Source: Ascochyta rabiei (taxonomy: Eukaryota > Ascomycota > Dothideomycetes > Pleosporales > Didymellaceae). Taken from it: a DNA stretch of 64,000 bases. Numbering within the stretch: the stretch's first letter is position 1; every line of letters begins with the position of its first letter. Location of the stretch: NCBI RefSeq assembly GCF_004011695.2, contig NC_082407.1, forward strand, positions 248,001 through 312,000, given 5' to 3'. Of this stretch, positions 1-13,107 are shown piece after piece. Both the position numbers and the translations under genes were made by a program. The notes beneath the pieces are model-generated. The model saw only the letters and a program-made list of their open reading frames with translations, was not told where the DNA came from and made no database searches.

Positions 1-1907
1 AGTGCCCTTACAATTTAAATCCTTTATACTCCTCTTAGAACAGGCAGCTAATTAGTAGCAGAGGAGCGGGAAAAACCTAGCTATTACAATGGCAGGAGGA
101 CAACACAACCTCTGCTTAACCACTAGCAACGTAGAAGAGCTACCCCCTTGCAATAACCTTAGTTAGGAGCTAGACGCTTAATAACGCAATAATGCACTTA
201 GGGTGTTGCTATTGCCTATAGAGCTACTACTTAACCCTTATATTAGAGGTAAGTTAAACGCTACAACAGTAGGCGTTATAACACTAGACGTCCTAACGCT
301 ACACGCTACACAACCTACAATAGAATTGTTACAAGCTTCTATCCTGTTATTGCTAGAAGCACTTAATAAGGCAGAACTGTCTAGTGCTACTAAGCAGGAG
401 ATTAAAATCTGGCAATAATAATTTAACTAGGTAGTTAAAACCCTGCAACAGACGCACATTAGACAAGCACTAGGTAGCTAACACCTAGTGTTTAACAAGG
501 CTAGCAGAATAATACAAGTCCTTAATAATGTTTAGCCTAAGCTAAAACTTAGCACAGACAATAAGCCTCTATTAACCTAGTAGGTAGACTAGTAGATTAA
601 GGATATAGACACAGTGTTCTAGTACACTTAAGTACTTAAAGACTCTGTAACCTATACCTACTACATTATAGACACTATCTACTATAGTGTCTACTAGGAA
701 TTAATTTAACAACATATTAATAAGGGATTAATCTAGACCTAGGCTAACTTCCACGCAGAAGAGGAGCAGCTTATCTAAGACCTAGTCTTTACACAGTATA
801 AAAACTATAACAAGTACTTTAACTATAAGTAGAAGTCTAACAATTTAGTTAACACCTTCCTAATAAAGTTAAATAAGTAAGAGTCTCTACTACCTTGTAC
901 CTTTATAAAGTTTAAAGACAGCAGTAATAACTATAAGTTTAAGATAGCATTTATGTAGAGCCTTACGCCCCCTACACTCTAATATAAAATCTAGCAGAAT
1001 AGTAGTCTAGAACATATTACTAAGTAGGCAGAGTTTAAACAGGCCCTCTAAAACGCAGAAACCTTAACAGTCTCCTTAAACTTAGGGTTGTGGACTAAAA
1101 GCAGTAGTAGAAACAAGAGACCTCTTTCTTTAGACGCTAGGAGAAAGTTTAAAAGGCATAACAGTTAGGCGTTAACCCCGTCTAGGAGCAACACCAGGAA
1201 GCACTTAGGAGACTTCTAGCTAATAACTAGTGCTGCTAATTTATTAGGCGGAAGATAGAACCCTAAGGGAAACAACTATTAACTATCCTAAGGTTAACTA
1301 CAGAACTAGGGACAACAGCCCTAGGGATACTAGCAGCGGGGCTATTAGAGAGGCCGCGGAGGCAGCTATTAACATTCTAGTAGCAAGCTAAATCTAGGAA
1401 ATAGCAAGCCCTAGTCGCTAACCTGTCCTACCTGCAGCTAGGGTTAGAAACTAAGGGGAAGTAAACCTGCATAACAGTTACAGTCTAGCTTAATAACGCT
1501 AACAGTAACCCTAGGACTCTCTAGGCTCTGTACAACTTAGGCTTAGAGCTAAACCTTATTACTAAGGACGCAGCTAGAGACCTAAGGCTTAACCTAACAG
1601 GCACTAACTAACAACTAAAGGCTATAGTCCTAGACAACATAGAGCTGTCCTTAACTAACTAGTACTAGTTAACAGTAGTCTGCTATAACAGCAAAGGAGT
1701 ACCTAGGACAATTAGACTAACTAAGTTCTAGTCTACATTATTTGTTAGGTATAACCTAGTCCTAGGTTACCTATAGCTAGCTAAAGCAGACCTATATATC
1801 TGTTTCTTAGCAGAAACCTATAAGTAGTTTACTAATAACGCTAACAGAGTCTAGCTATTAACAGCTAAACAATTATTTAGTAAACTAGGTTTAGGCAAGT
1901 AGCTATA

Positions 1908-3771
1908 ACGTACCCCACGGGCGAGCCGCTTAACGGGCGAGCCGCTCACTTTTGCCAAGCCCCCACCAAACACCTCCTCCTACACCAATGTCTTCTCAAC
2001 AACACTATTTAAACGCGTTAAAGGAAGCGCAGATACAGCTTGCGCTCTAGGCTCTTAAACAAGACGCGACTCTATCTCTACAACGCGCTGCTGCTATCTA
2101 CAAGGTCCCTTAAAGCACACTAAGCAACCAGCGCACTAGATAACCTTTACGCGCTAATTCTATAGCTAACTTATAGAAGCTAGACAACAATAAGAAGGAG
2201 GTAATTATTAAGTATGTTCTTGAGCTAGATGCGCAAGGATTTTCCCCTCAGCTCTTAGATGTAGCTACTATGGCTAATTCTTTGCGCGCTAAGCGTAATC
2301 TGGGCCCTATTAGCGTAAACTGGCCTAGTACGTTTGTTAAGCAACACCTAGAGCTTAAAGTTAAGTTTAATCGCAAGTACGACTACAAGAGAGCCCTCTG
2401 TAAGGATTCTAAGGTTCTACAGGGCTGGTTTGGCCTAGTAGCTAACATCAAAGCCAAGTATAGCATCTAGGATGAAGACACGTACAACTTCAACAAGACA
2501 GGCTTTATAATAGGCCAGATCTCCCCAGGAGCAGTTGTTACAGCTTTAGAACAACGGGGTCAGCTAAAGGCTATCCAGCTAGGCAACCAAGAGTGGGCTA
2601 CGGCTATAGTGAGCATTAATGCCAAAGGATAGGCTATTCCGGCCTTCCTTATCTTCAAAGCCTACCACTACCTCTCTGCCTGGTACAAAGAAGAGGATCT
2701 GCCTTACAACTGGGTTATTAGAGTCTCTAATAACGGCTGGACTACTAACAAGCTTGGTCTTAACTGGTTGAAGCACTTTGACAGGCATACAAAGGAGCGT
2801 ACTATTAGCACCTACCGTTTGCTTATTATTAATAGTTATAAGAGCCACAACTCTCTTAAATTCCAGCAATACTGCAAGGATAACAAGATTATTGCTCTCT
2901 GTTTGCCTCCTTACTTATTACACCTTACACAGCCCCTTAATGTAGGTTGTTTTGCTGCTTTAAAGAAGGCGTATAGGCGCTAAGCCAAAATAATTATACG
3001 CAACTAGATTAACTATATTATAAAGACAGAGTTCCTGCTATACTTTATACGCGCCTACAATGCTGCAATTACTTCTAAGAACATCTAGGGAGGGTTCTAA
3101 GGTGCTGGATTAGTCCTATTTAACCTAGACCAGGTTATAATGGCCCTTGATGTAAAGTTGCGCACTCTATCACCACCACTACCTGTTAATAACAAGCTCT
3201 GGCAGTCGCAAACCCTAAGCAACACCCTTGAACTTAGGTTGCAATCAACGCTTGTGAAGACAAGGATTTAGAGGCATATAGATAGTTCGCCTACCTCTAT
3301 AGTTAAGGCGTTTAAGAAGGTAGCAAAAGGGGCAGCAATAATTGCGCATAAGCTAGTGTTGGCGCAACAGGAGATTACTTAGCTTTAAGCTACTAATAAG
3401 GCAGCCACACAACAAAAATCACACAAAAGAAAGCAAGTTTAGGCAGAAGGGACCCTAACACTTAAGGATGGCCTGCGATTAATAACTCTAAAGGAGTTTA
3501 GGGCGCGTAGTAATAGGAAGAAGGCAAAGAAGCAGGTGCGCGCTAAAGGAGGTGAGCCCTCCCAAAGACGCTGTGGACAGTGCAATCAGACAGGACACAA
3601 CGCGCGAACGTGTTAGAAAGAGGTAGAAGTAGTTTCTAAATAGTATTACAGGCCATACTGCACTTTGCAGCACCAAACTAGGTTGTTTTAGGCCATAATA
3701 GGGTGGAGTTTGGTAGGGGCTTGGCAAAAGTGAGCGGCTCGCCCGTTGAGCGGCTCGCCCGTGGGGTACGT
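1908..3771 (+). mobile_element. pogo/Fot1-type DNA transposon, copy 1 (1,864 bp)
   Basis: A complete Tc1/mariner-superfamily element. Both ends read ACGTACCCCACGG inward and form 56-bp terminal inverted repeats with one mismatch. A TA dinucleotide (1906-1907 and 3772-3773) flanks each side, the expected target duplication. Each inverted repeat holds two near-identical 15-16-base modules (ACGGGCGAGCCGCT), which could be paired transposase-binding sites. The element is far less mutated than the Gypsy sequence around it: CCA, TCA and TGG are still present. This suggests it inserted later or went through fewer mutation cycles. The length is close to that of the pogo-like Molly of Parastagonospora nodorum (about 1.86 kb from memory, unverified). 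Confidence 0.92.
1988..3691 (+). pseudogene. pogo transposase, inactivated by transitions
   Basis: One reading frame of 568 codons runs from ATG 1988 to TAG 3691 with no frameshift, but many TAG/TAA codons interrupt it. The order is: N-terminal helix-turn-helix region; Tc5/CENP-B-type DNA-binding segment (2270-2470, with FNRKYDYKRAL); DDE_1 catalytic core (about 2480-3000, with NQEWATAIVSINAKG, KAYHYLSAWY and SHNSLKFQQYC); and a C-terminal CCHC zinc knuckle (about 3570-3615, RRCGQCNQTGHNARTC). At the three positions where the family has catalytic aspartates the sequence reads FNKTGF, LLIINS and QPLNVGC, each Asp changed to Asn by G-to-A. The protein would be dead even without the stops. Confidence 0.9.
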
Positions 3772-6700
3772 TATCTGCTATATCCTAGAAGCCTAAATAT
3801 AGTTAGTCTAACAGACGCCTACTAGGCAGACACTAGATAGATGTTAGAGGCAGCTTGTCTTACTAAATAGTTAAGAATTATAGCAGTAGGACTTAACAGC
3901 AGTGCTATCCTAGGAGACAACACTCTAGACGTAGAAGAACTTAAGTACGTGCCTAAACACCTCTATTATAAATAGTTTGCCTTTAGTAAATAGCAAATAA
4001 GCGTGTTAGCACTATACTAGGAGTATAACTACTCTATTAAGATTAAGGATAGAGCTAAAGTTCCTAACCTCCTAATCTATAACCTGTCTTGCAGGAAGCT
4101 AGACATCCTCTAGGAGTACCTTAAGACAGCACAGGAAAAGGGCTAGATCTGCCTAAGCAAGTTGCTAGTAGGTGCCCCTATCTTATTTATCCCTAAGTTA
4201 GACAGCACTATAAGACTATACGTTAACTATTAGGGATTAAATAGGGTAACTATTAAGAACTAGTACCCTATACTGCTAGTTAGTAAGATAATAGACTACC
4301 TATTAAAAGTAAAGGTCTTTACTAAGCTAGATCTACATAATACCTACTACAGGCTCTAGATTAAGGAAGGTAATAAGTAGAAGACTGCGTTTAAGACACA
4401 GTATAGTTATTTTAAATACCTAGTAATACCTTTTAGCCTAGCAAACGCGCTAGCTACGTTTTAATCCTATATCTACTAAGCCCTAGAAGGCCTACTAGAT
4501 AGAACATGCGTAGTCTACCTTAATAACAGCCTTATCTACTTCTAGGACAAGAAGGACTATAACAAGCATGTTAAGGAGGTCCTAGATTGCCTAGTTAAGT
4601 AGGGGATGTTTACAAAGGCTAGCAAGTGCGTCTTCTTAAGTAAGTTAGTAGAGTTTCTAGGATTTATTATTATACTAGACAGCGTGGTTATAGACCCTAA
4701 GAGGGTCCGCACTATTACTAAATAGCTAGAGCTATTAAGCTATAAGGACATTCAGGTGTTCTTAGGCTTTACTAACTTCTATTAATAATTTATTTTTAAC
4801 TACTTAGGAATTATCTAACTGCTTATAGACTATATAACAGCTGCCTAGAATCTAACAGAGGACTAGGGGGTCCCTAGTCTAGAAAAAGGGAAGGTAAGAC
4901 TAAAGAAAAGCTAAAAGGGACTAACAAAATAGTACAAACTATAGCACTAGCTAAAGGAAGCCTGCATAGCGTTTCTTATAATTAGGGAGAAGTTTATAAA
5001 AGCCCTAGTGCTATAACACTTTAACCCTAATAAGCCTATTATTATCCTTACAGACACGTTAGACTTTGCTATTGCAGCTATCCTGTTGTAACCCTAGACG
5101 TCTAAAGTAGCAATAGAGAAGCACTAGAAACTAGTAGCGTTCTAGAGCTAGAAGTTCTAAGGTCTATCTATTAGATAGCATACCTATAACAAGAAACTCT
5201 TAGCAATTATCAAAGCTTTTAGGTAGTAGAGGTATTACCTTAAACACGCCCCTATAACAATCTAGGTACTCTTAGACTATAATAACCTAAGGTACTTTAT
5301 AATAATAAAGGAGCTCTCTCTAAAATAAGCCTATTAGGCAGAGGAGCTAGCAAGGTTTAACTTTAAAGTTAAATACAAGCTAGGACTAGAGAACATAGTA
5401 GACAGCCTCTTAAGACGTCTAGATTACGTATAAGGTCTTAAGGTTAGGGAACAGTAAGCCCTTAGGGACGCTATACTACCTACCTTACAATAGAAGCTTT
5501 AGATCTAAATAATTTAAAAGTCTAGGGCTTAAAAAGATGTATAGGTAATATCTAGAAGTAACATACCTATAGAAGACCTAGCAGAGGTCTAACAACTACC
5601 TAAACTTATCCCTAAGGAATTCTGCCAACATTAGATTAGCCTTAGAGACTTGTCTCCCCTAGCTCTTAACCCTCTATCTAATAGCTATTAGAGCTAGAGT
5701 TAATCTAAAGACACTAAAGCTAGAGGACTAGACTTTAACGTTGCAGAAGCTCTCCTTTGTAGGCTAGACAACAGAGTTAGTACCCCTACACACCTTGCGA
5801 ATAAAGCTGCATAGGAAGATTCTGCTTACGCCTTAGAAACCCTAGAACTTCTAATAGATTTTATTAAGTAAGTCTAGCAATAGGACGCAGCATACCCTAC
5901 AAACTAGTTATTAACAACCTAGACAGACAGCAAAGCAAAGAAGGGACAGCACTACTAGGAGGTTAACCCTAGTAGGACCTTACGCACAAGTAGGAAAGTT
6001 TAGATTCCTAACAATATTACACTGCGCTAAACTATCCTTTTAAGGAATTATAATAACCCTATAGAAGGTTACTACAGTATAGATAAGACTGCTAAAGTAC
6101 TTAAGAAGAAGTACTACTAGCTATAACTAATAAAGGACGTATATAAGTATATCTAAAGGTGTCCTATATGCTAACTATATAAGATTAGGAGGTATAAGCT
6201 GTAGGGATTACTTATACTATTACTAGTACTAAACACAGCCTAGAAGCACTTCTCCCTTAACTTTATAACAGACCTGCTAAAGTTAATAGATGCTAAGGGG
6301 AATAAGTATAACTCTATACTAGTTCTTATAGACTACTTTAGTAAGTACGTCTAATACCTACCCTACACTAAGACAATTACTACCTAACGCCTAGCTAAGC
6401 TGCTTATAGAGCAGAGCTTTTTAAAGTAAGGACTACTAGATATATTATTATTAGATTAGGGTTTAGTGTTTACTAGTTAATTCTGGTCTAATATATGCTA
6501 CCACCTTAAAATTAACTACTAATTAAGTACAGCTTTCTGCCTCTAGACAGATAGGTAGACAGAGTAATAAAACTAGGAGTTAGAAACGTACCTCCGCATA
6601 TACATAAACTACTAATAGGATAACTAGGTAGACCTCCTGCTATACGCTAAGTACGCCTATAACTCTAAAGCTTACTCTGCTTACAGAGAATCTCCTATAA

Positions 6701-9662
6701 AGGTCGCCTTTAGCATAGACCCTAAAGGATTTAATAGGATGCCTAATAAGCACTAGCTATAAAAACCCTAAACTGTCTAGGATAAGGATAAGGCAATACT
6801 AAAACTACGCTGGTAGGTTACTAGATACCTATTAAACTAGTATAAAATATAGAAAATAGTAAAGGAGGCCTTAGAGTACGTATAAAAGGGTAACGCCTAG
6901 TAGTATAATATAAAACAGTCTAAACAACACTTTACTAAGGGAGACTCTGTTCTTATTTAGGCTAAGAACCTAATAACAAGTTATCCTTTAAAAAAGTTTA
7001 ACGCTTAATACCTTAGGCTATTTATAGTAATTAAGAAGGTAGGTAAGCTAGTATATAAGCTAAAGCTGCCCCTATCTATAGATAGAGTACACCTAGAATT
7101 TAACGTATTACTCCTTAAGCACTAAAGGGAACCCCTTATAAGTAGTAGGTTCTGGCTAGGTCCTATTAGTATACTAGAAGACGTCTTACCTAGTAACAGG
7201 TTTAAAGTTAAAGGTATACTGTTACACAGAGATACTGCTGCCTAGGGAAGGGAGTACAGGGTTAAGTGGCTAGGTTAGCCAAATAAAGAAGCTACCTAGG
7301 AACTACTTAAGAACCTTAACTACTACAATAAGATCCTTTAGGTTTATTACTAATACGCTTAAGTAGGTAATCTATTAAGAGTAGGCCGCTCTACAACTAA
7401 CAGACTAGCGCAACTAAAGCAAAAGAGGGGACATCCTTAGAAGTCTGCCTTATAAACCCTACTCTAAAATAGCTAATAGGAAAGTAAGGATAGATAGTCC
7501 TAGGACTTATGCAACTAGAGGCTAAAGGAGGTCTAGCGTCTTTCTAATACATTACTAGTAAAGACTAGCACATTTATAGAAGAGGAGAGTTTTATTATTA
7601 TCTACTAGTCTGTTAAGAAGTATTATAGGAATATAGGGTCTTTATAACTATAACTACAGCTTAAGTAGCTTCTCTATAACCCTTAGAAGGGCTTATCTTA
7701 TAGGAGGGGCTGCAACAACAACAACTACCTAAGGTAGGTTTAGTTAGAGACAACAAAAACTGCTTAAAAGGAGCTAACAGAGCCTAAACAGCAGAAGGCA
7801 GGTTAGTACTATAGTAGTACTACCGCTTTTCTGCGTTATAAGCACTACCTGTCTTCTAGAAGTAATCCTTAATTATGCTGTTAATTATAACGTTGTTAGG
7901 AAGCTTTATACTAACAGTCCTAACTACAGCCTATAATATGTTAGCTCTATATAAGAAAAAGAGGGAGGGAAAACACCTATAATATACTGCTTAAGGTTAC
8001 ATAACTAAGAAACCTAACAGGCTTAAGCGTACTTAGTCTTACTTAGACTAGACTTATTAATATAGTAATAAACTACAGTATTATAGGCAATAAAGCTATT
8101 ATAATAAGCCTTAGCGTAGTTATAGGTAGTCTGCTAGTACACCTACACCTAAGCAATTACGTTATTGTTAGTTACCTAGTTACCTTAGGCAACTGTCTTA
8201 TTATTTGTCTTATAGAGGGCATACTTAATTAAGAAATTAAGCATGTTATAGGCTTAACAGAAAACAGGGTTAATCTATAAAAGTTAGCAGGAGTAGACAC
8301 TAGGGCAGCGCAGGAAATACCTTAATATACCTTTCTTCCTTTAATTAGATACAGCAGGGGTATATACTAAAGTTGTCCTTATAAAGCCTATACCTACTAG
8401 GCTAACAAAAGACACAGATAAAGGATAAGATAGTGCTATTAGGGTTACTCTTAGACAAGGTAGTTAAGTGCGTAATGCTAGCACGGTACTAGTACTACAA
8501 AAGCAAAAGCTAAGGCTATATACTCTTAGGCAGCTAGTAGATATAGTTAGGTAGAGCCTTATAGGAGATATATATTAGAGGGGGCATTATAGTATAGAAG
8601 GTAAGGGCTAGAAGGTAGATATAGATAAAGGTATAGGGATAATAAGGTACTATAAGTAAGTAGATATAGTCCTTATATACGCTAAATTCCTTCTACCTAG
8701 CAGCTCTCTAGTAACAACCTAACCTCTTACTACTTTCTTACCTATCGCAATCTACTGCGTAGAAAGATAATTCTTATTACAAATATCTAGGCATAGGTAT
8801 ATTAACTGCTAGAAGGGTAACTAGTAATCTTATCTAAGATTTATATTATAAACAAACGCTAGAGCCTAGACTATACTACGTAAGGGTCTAGGTAAGGCAC
8901 TAAGTATAGTAAGGCTAACAGCTTACTGTTACTACTAGCATACAGACAAGATCCCCTATAAATAAGTAAATCCTAGGCTAGTTTACGCAGGAACAGGGCT
9001 ACAGGAGCTACTGGCGATCCTCTTACAGACGTTACTAGTTAGGGACTTACTACTCTAGCCTATAAGGCAGACAACATCTAACCACTTACGCCTCTAGCAG
9101 CCTTAGCCCTAGAATTAAGGCACCTAATTACTTAGGAGATTATAGAGAGTAAACAGTAGGCACGCCTAGAGTAACTCTTAGCCTAGTGCTAGGCGCTATA
9201 TACGCTACGCAGGAAGTAAATAATACCTCTTATATATTACCTATTTAGTGTATAATTATTACGCTCCCTATAGCCTTAGCTATATAGGTTTTAGAGCTAA
9301 TAACTACTAAGGCGTTATTTATAGTAACGTCTAGCAGAAGCAATAGCTTACTAACTAGCAGCTAATAAAGGCATGAGGGAAGACTTAGCCTTAGCTAGTC
9401 TCTTATAAACAAGACTTATCTACCTAGCTACGCAGCAACACTGCCCTAGTAGCCTACTAAGCAAACATTAGGAGGATAGGATTGCTGGCGTCTATTACGT
9501 GCTAAACAGCTTCCTATCCCTACAGACACTAACTAATAGACCCCTACTAGCGCTGTATTTCTCCTACTAAGTTTTTCCCTCTACAGGAGGTTTTTCTAGA
9601 GCTTAATAATGTTACTAGAGACCTCTCTACAGTTTAGGATAAACCTTTAAAGAGGGGGGGGC

Positions 9663-9864
9663 TATTATTACAAGTATTCTCCCCACGCTAGGAGATACCT
9701 TAGCCAGGTCCTAGGCTAAGCCTAGGGACCTACTAGCTACACACGTATATAATATTTACAAACCTTAAGACTTATCTATTAAGGATTTATCTTATCTCTT
9801 AAATATCACCCTATTATTTGTCCTATCTTGCTCTGCTCCATTGCCTGCCTACAGTGCCCTTACA
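9663..9864 (+). repeat. 3' LTR of the Gypsy element
   Basis: The LTR lies just after a polypurine tract (AAAGAGGGGGGGG, ending near 9661) and ends in TTACA, which matches the bases at the start of the window. A TATA-like stretch (tatataatat) lies near 9746. The 5' boundary is approximate, because the expected TG start appears as TA, consistent with G-to-A mutation. The right end is firm because both LTR copies agree there. Confidence 0.6.
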
Positions 9865-11244
9865 TTAAATTTCTTTAATAAGAATTATTAGTTATAGCAT
9901 ATCCTTTGCTTCTATATACTCTTAAGTAAGCCTAGTTTAGTTTTTAAGGTCTGGTAACTATCCTATTTATAGTAGCTATGCGTATAAAGAATACATTATA
10001 TAGTAATCCCTACTTATTTAGATAATTTAGTGTCTAATTGTATAGGTATACTACTGCTCTAGTAATTTCTAGCTAGAGTTCCTCTAGTAGATTTGCGTCT
10101 AGGCAAATTACATATACCTTCTCTTTTATTACACCCTCTAAGCGTTTAGCTCCTCTATTTTAAGCTTATATGTCTAGAGTAGAAGGCTTAAGTCTTATTA
10201 AGAAGAACGTGCACTATCTCTTAACCTCTTATTTAACTGTAACAATTTTATTATCTATCTTAATTACCTTAACTAAAATATTAAACTGTTTCTTTAAGAA
10301 CTAGATAAAGATCCTAAGTAGATAGATAATAGATCTTACAGGCCTATTGTCCTTAAAGTAGAAGTCCTACACGTACTAAGAGTGTTAGCAGGTAATAAGC
10401 ATTTAACTCTTTTCCTTGTTAAAGCTTTCTGCTTTATATTTATAGAAGTCTATAGCTATTTATTTGCCTAGGCCTTTATTATTTAATTATAGGGTTCTTT
10501 ATATTTAATACTTTAATTTTAATTATCTATATATGTTACATTACACTATTATAATGCCTTTAATCTTTACCCCCTTAGATTAATACATAAGGTGCTTAAT
10601 TACAGATAGTCCTAGATGTCTAAGCCTCTTATACTACATTATAGCTATTACTTTCTATAGTAATCTTCTATTATAATTTATATGCATATAGAGTGCTGCT
10701 ATAGCTATATTTAGTTGTTTAATAACCTACTATTTAAAGCTTTCTATTAGGATAGCTATAGTGTTACTGTTTCTTTAACATAGTATTGTTAGATCTTCTT
10801 ATTTATTCTACTATATTCCTTATCTTTAGAGTAGCCTAAATAATACTAGGTTATAGAATAAATCTAGGTACTACGCAATATTATCTTAGCGTAGTACTTG
10901 TTTGCCTTATAATTCCTCTGCTAATATATTAACAGTACTATATCCTTATATCTAGACCTTAGAGTTCCTAGTCTAGATAAAATCTCCTATTGCTAGCTAG
11001 CATACGTCTCTAAGTCTTAAGAGGTTATTATAGATATGCGTAGTTAAGCTAGAATCTAGAAGAAATACCTCCTTTAATAGATATCCTTAGTTACTTACGC
11101 TATATACTTGTTAAATGAAAGGTATTAGAGAAATAGGTTAGGCGATATACCTGCTAAGAAACCGTATAGAGGCCCCTACTAGAACCTAGATAAAACAAAA
11201 ATCACCCTTACATAGAACAAGAATAGATTATTAATACATTATTA

Positions 11245-13107
11245 ACGTACTCTACAGGTGAGCGGATTAAACGGGTGAGCGGATCACTCTGCCAAGACCA
11301 CACTAAATCTCTACCCTATTATAGCTCGCATTAGCCCACTTTGGCCTTGTATACAGTAGTGCAGTACATAATATTATTTAGAAACATCTTCTACAGCCTT
11401 CTTACATGTACGTAAGTTATGTCTAACATTGTAGCACTTTGTACAGCGTCTTTAGGTTACTTCCCCTCCTTTAGCGCGCACTCGCTTCTTTGCCTTCTTA
11501 CTATCACCACGCGCCCTAAACTTAGTTAGAGTAGTTAATTAAAGGCCTTTCTTAGCTATTAGGACTCTCTCCTGCTATAATTACTTTCTTTTATACAATT
11601 TACGTCGCATAGCAGCCTTATTTGCTGCTCGAAGCCCAGTAATCTCCCCTTGAGCCAACACCAGCTTGTGCGCTACTATAGCTGCGCCTTTAGCAAGCTT
11701 TTTAAAGGCCTTAACTATTAAAGTTAGTAAGCTGCTTGCATGCCTTTAAATCCTCTCTTAAACCAGCGTTAATTGCGACCCTAATTGCAGGGTAGTGCTT
11801 GGGGTTTAGGACTGCTAGGGCTCATCTTCTACAGTAGGTAGCGGTAGGGTACGTAGGCGGACATCAAGACCTATTATAACCCGTTCTGGGTCAAGGGGGA
11901 CTATTCCAGCGCCTTAGAAGCCTTCTTAGATATTGCTAGAAGTAAATGTCTCCTTATAGGCGTCTATAAAGCATAGTAGGAACTTAGTTTTAGTAATATA
12001 AGTAATATAGTTGCGTATAAGATTCTTGGCTTAGCGCCTATATACCTTCTTTAGAGGGGCAAAACAACCTATATCTAGTGGTTGTAAGAGGTAAGATAAG
12101 TGTAGAGGCATACACAGTATAACAATCTTTGCTTCCTTACAGTATTATTAGAAGTTAAGGGAGTTGTAGCTCTTGTAGCTGTTAATAAGGAGTAGCTAGT
12201 GTACTCCTTAGGTGCGCGTCTTTGTATAGGCATTAAAGTGCTTTAACCAGTCCAGACCAAGCTTGTTAGTAGTCCATCTGTTCTTAGAGACTCCAATAAC
12301 CCAGTTATAGGGCAGATTGTCCTCTTTGTACTAGGTAGAGAGGTAGTTGCGGCCTTTAAAGATAATAAAGGGTAGAATAGCCTACCCTGTGCTATTGATG
12401 CCCTATATAACTGTTGTCTACTCTTAATTGCCCTGCTGCACTGCCTTTAGCCGTCCTCAACGCTCTAAGCCTGTAACAACTGCTCCTGTCAATATCTGGC
12501 CTATTATAAAGCCTGTCTTATTAAAGTTGTACGTGTTATTGTCCTAGATGCTATACTTAGCTTTAACATTCGCTACAAGCCTAAACCAGCCCCTAATAAT
12601 CTCTAGATCCTTACAGAGGGCTCTCTTGTAGTCGTACTTGCAATTAAACCTTACTTTAAGGTTAGGGCGGCGCTTAATAAACGTGTTAGGCCAGTTTATG
12701 CCAACATGGCCTATATTGCGCTTAGCACGCAAAGAATTAGCTATATTAGCTACAGCAGCTAGCTAAGGGGCAAATCCTTATGCATCTAGCTTAAGGATGT
12801 ACTTAGTAATTACGTCCTGCTTAGTCTGGTCTATAATCTGTTAAACTGGCGTATAATTAGCTTGTGTAGGTTGTTCTGTGTATTAAGCGTGTAGTGTGCT
12901 GTAAGGCGCGTTATATATAGCTGCAGCGCGTTACAGGGTAAGCGTTGCGTCTTATTTAATTGCCTAGAGCGCAAGCTGTATTGCAGCTTCTCTTAAGGGC
13001 GTAGATTGATGTTGTTGTTGAGGCATTGCGTGGTAAGGTGGAGGTTTGGTGTGGTCTTGGCAGAGTGATCCGCTCACCCGTTTGATCCGCTCACCCGTGG
13101 AGTACGT
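11245..13107 (-). mobile_element. pogo/Fot1-type DNA transposon, copy 2 (1,863 bp), in Copia LTR
   Basis: Same family as the element at 1908-3771, here on the minus strand and one base shorter. The ends are ACGTACTC inward with TA on both sides (11243-11244 and 13108-13109). The terminal repeats again hold a doubled module (here GGGTGAGCGGAT), but the sequence has changed from GGCGAGCCGCT, mostly by transitions. The insertion lies inside the 5' LTR of Copia copy 1, so it is younger than that Copia insertion. Confidence 0.92.
11320..13026 (-). pseudogene. pogo transposase, second copy, degraded
   Basis: Minus-strand homologue of the transposase at 1988-3691, with about the same reading frame from ATG 13026. 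A stop-free piece at 12544-12732 (RAKRNIGHVGINWPNTF, then FNCKYDYKRALCKD) aligns with the DNA-binding segment of copy 1. The DDE region (about 12000-12500) contains further TAG/TAA codons. The 3' end is approximate. It is too damaged to make an enzyme. Confidence 0.8.

Larger units (their letters stand above)
1..9864 (+). mobile_element. Ty3/Gypsy chromovirus, RIP-degraded, 5' LTR cut by window edge
   Basis: A degraded LTR retrotransposon. Reading past TAG/TAA stops, the plus strand gives a gag-like part (about 60-1500), a possible protease (1500-1900), reverse transcriptase (about 4170-4830, with KVFTKLDL and a YLDD box changed to YLNN), RNase H (4930-5420), integrase (6000-6750, with CPIC and then DYFSKYVQYLPY) and a chromodomain (about 7240-7360, EYRVKWLGQP). 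The order RT-RNase H-integrase-chromodomain defines chromoviruses. Bases 1-12 (AGTGCCCTTACA) equal the end of the 3' LTR at 9853-9864, so only the last 12 bases of the 5' LTR are inside the window. A pogo element splits it at 1907. It abuts an inverted Copia copy at 9865 and probably inserted into it. It has no coding capacity now. Confidence 0.9.

Noticed and set aside
2579..2869. Minus-strand frame of 96 codons in pogo copy 1
   Set aside because: Antisense to the transposase DDE region; mutation of the sense strand leaves the reverse frame open.
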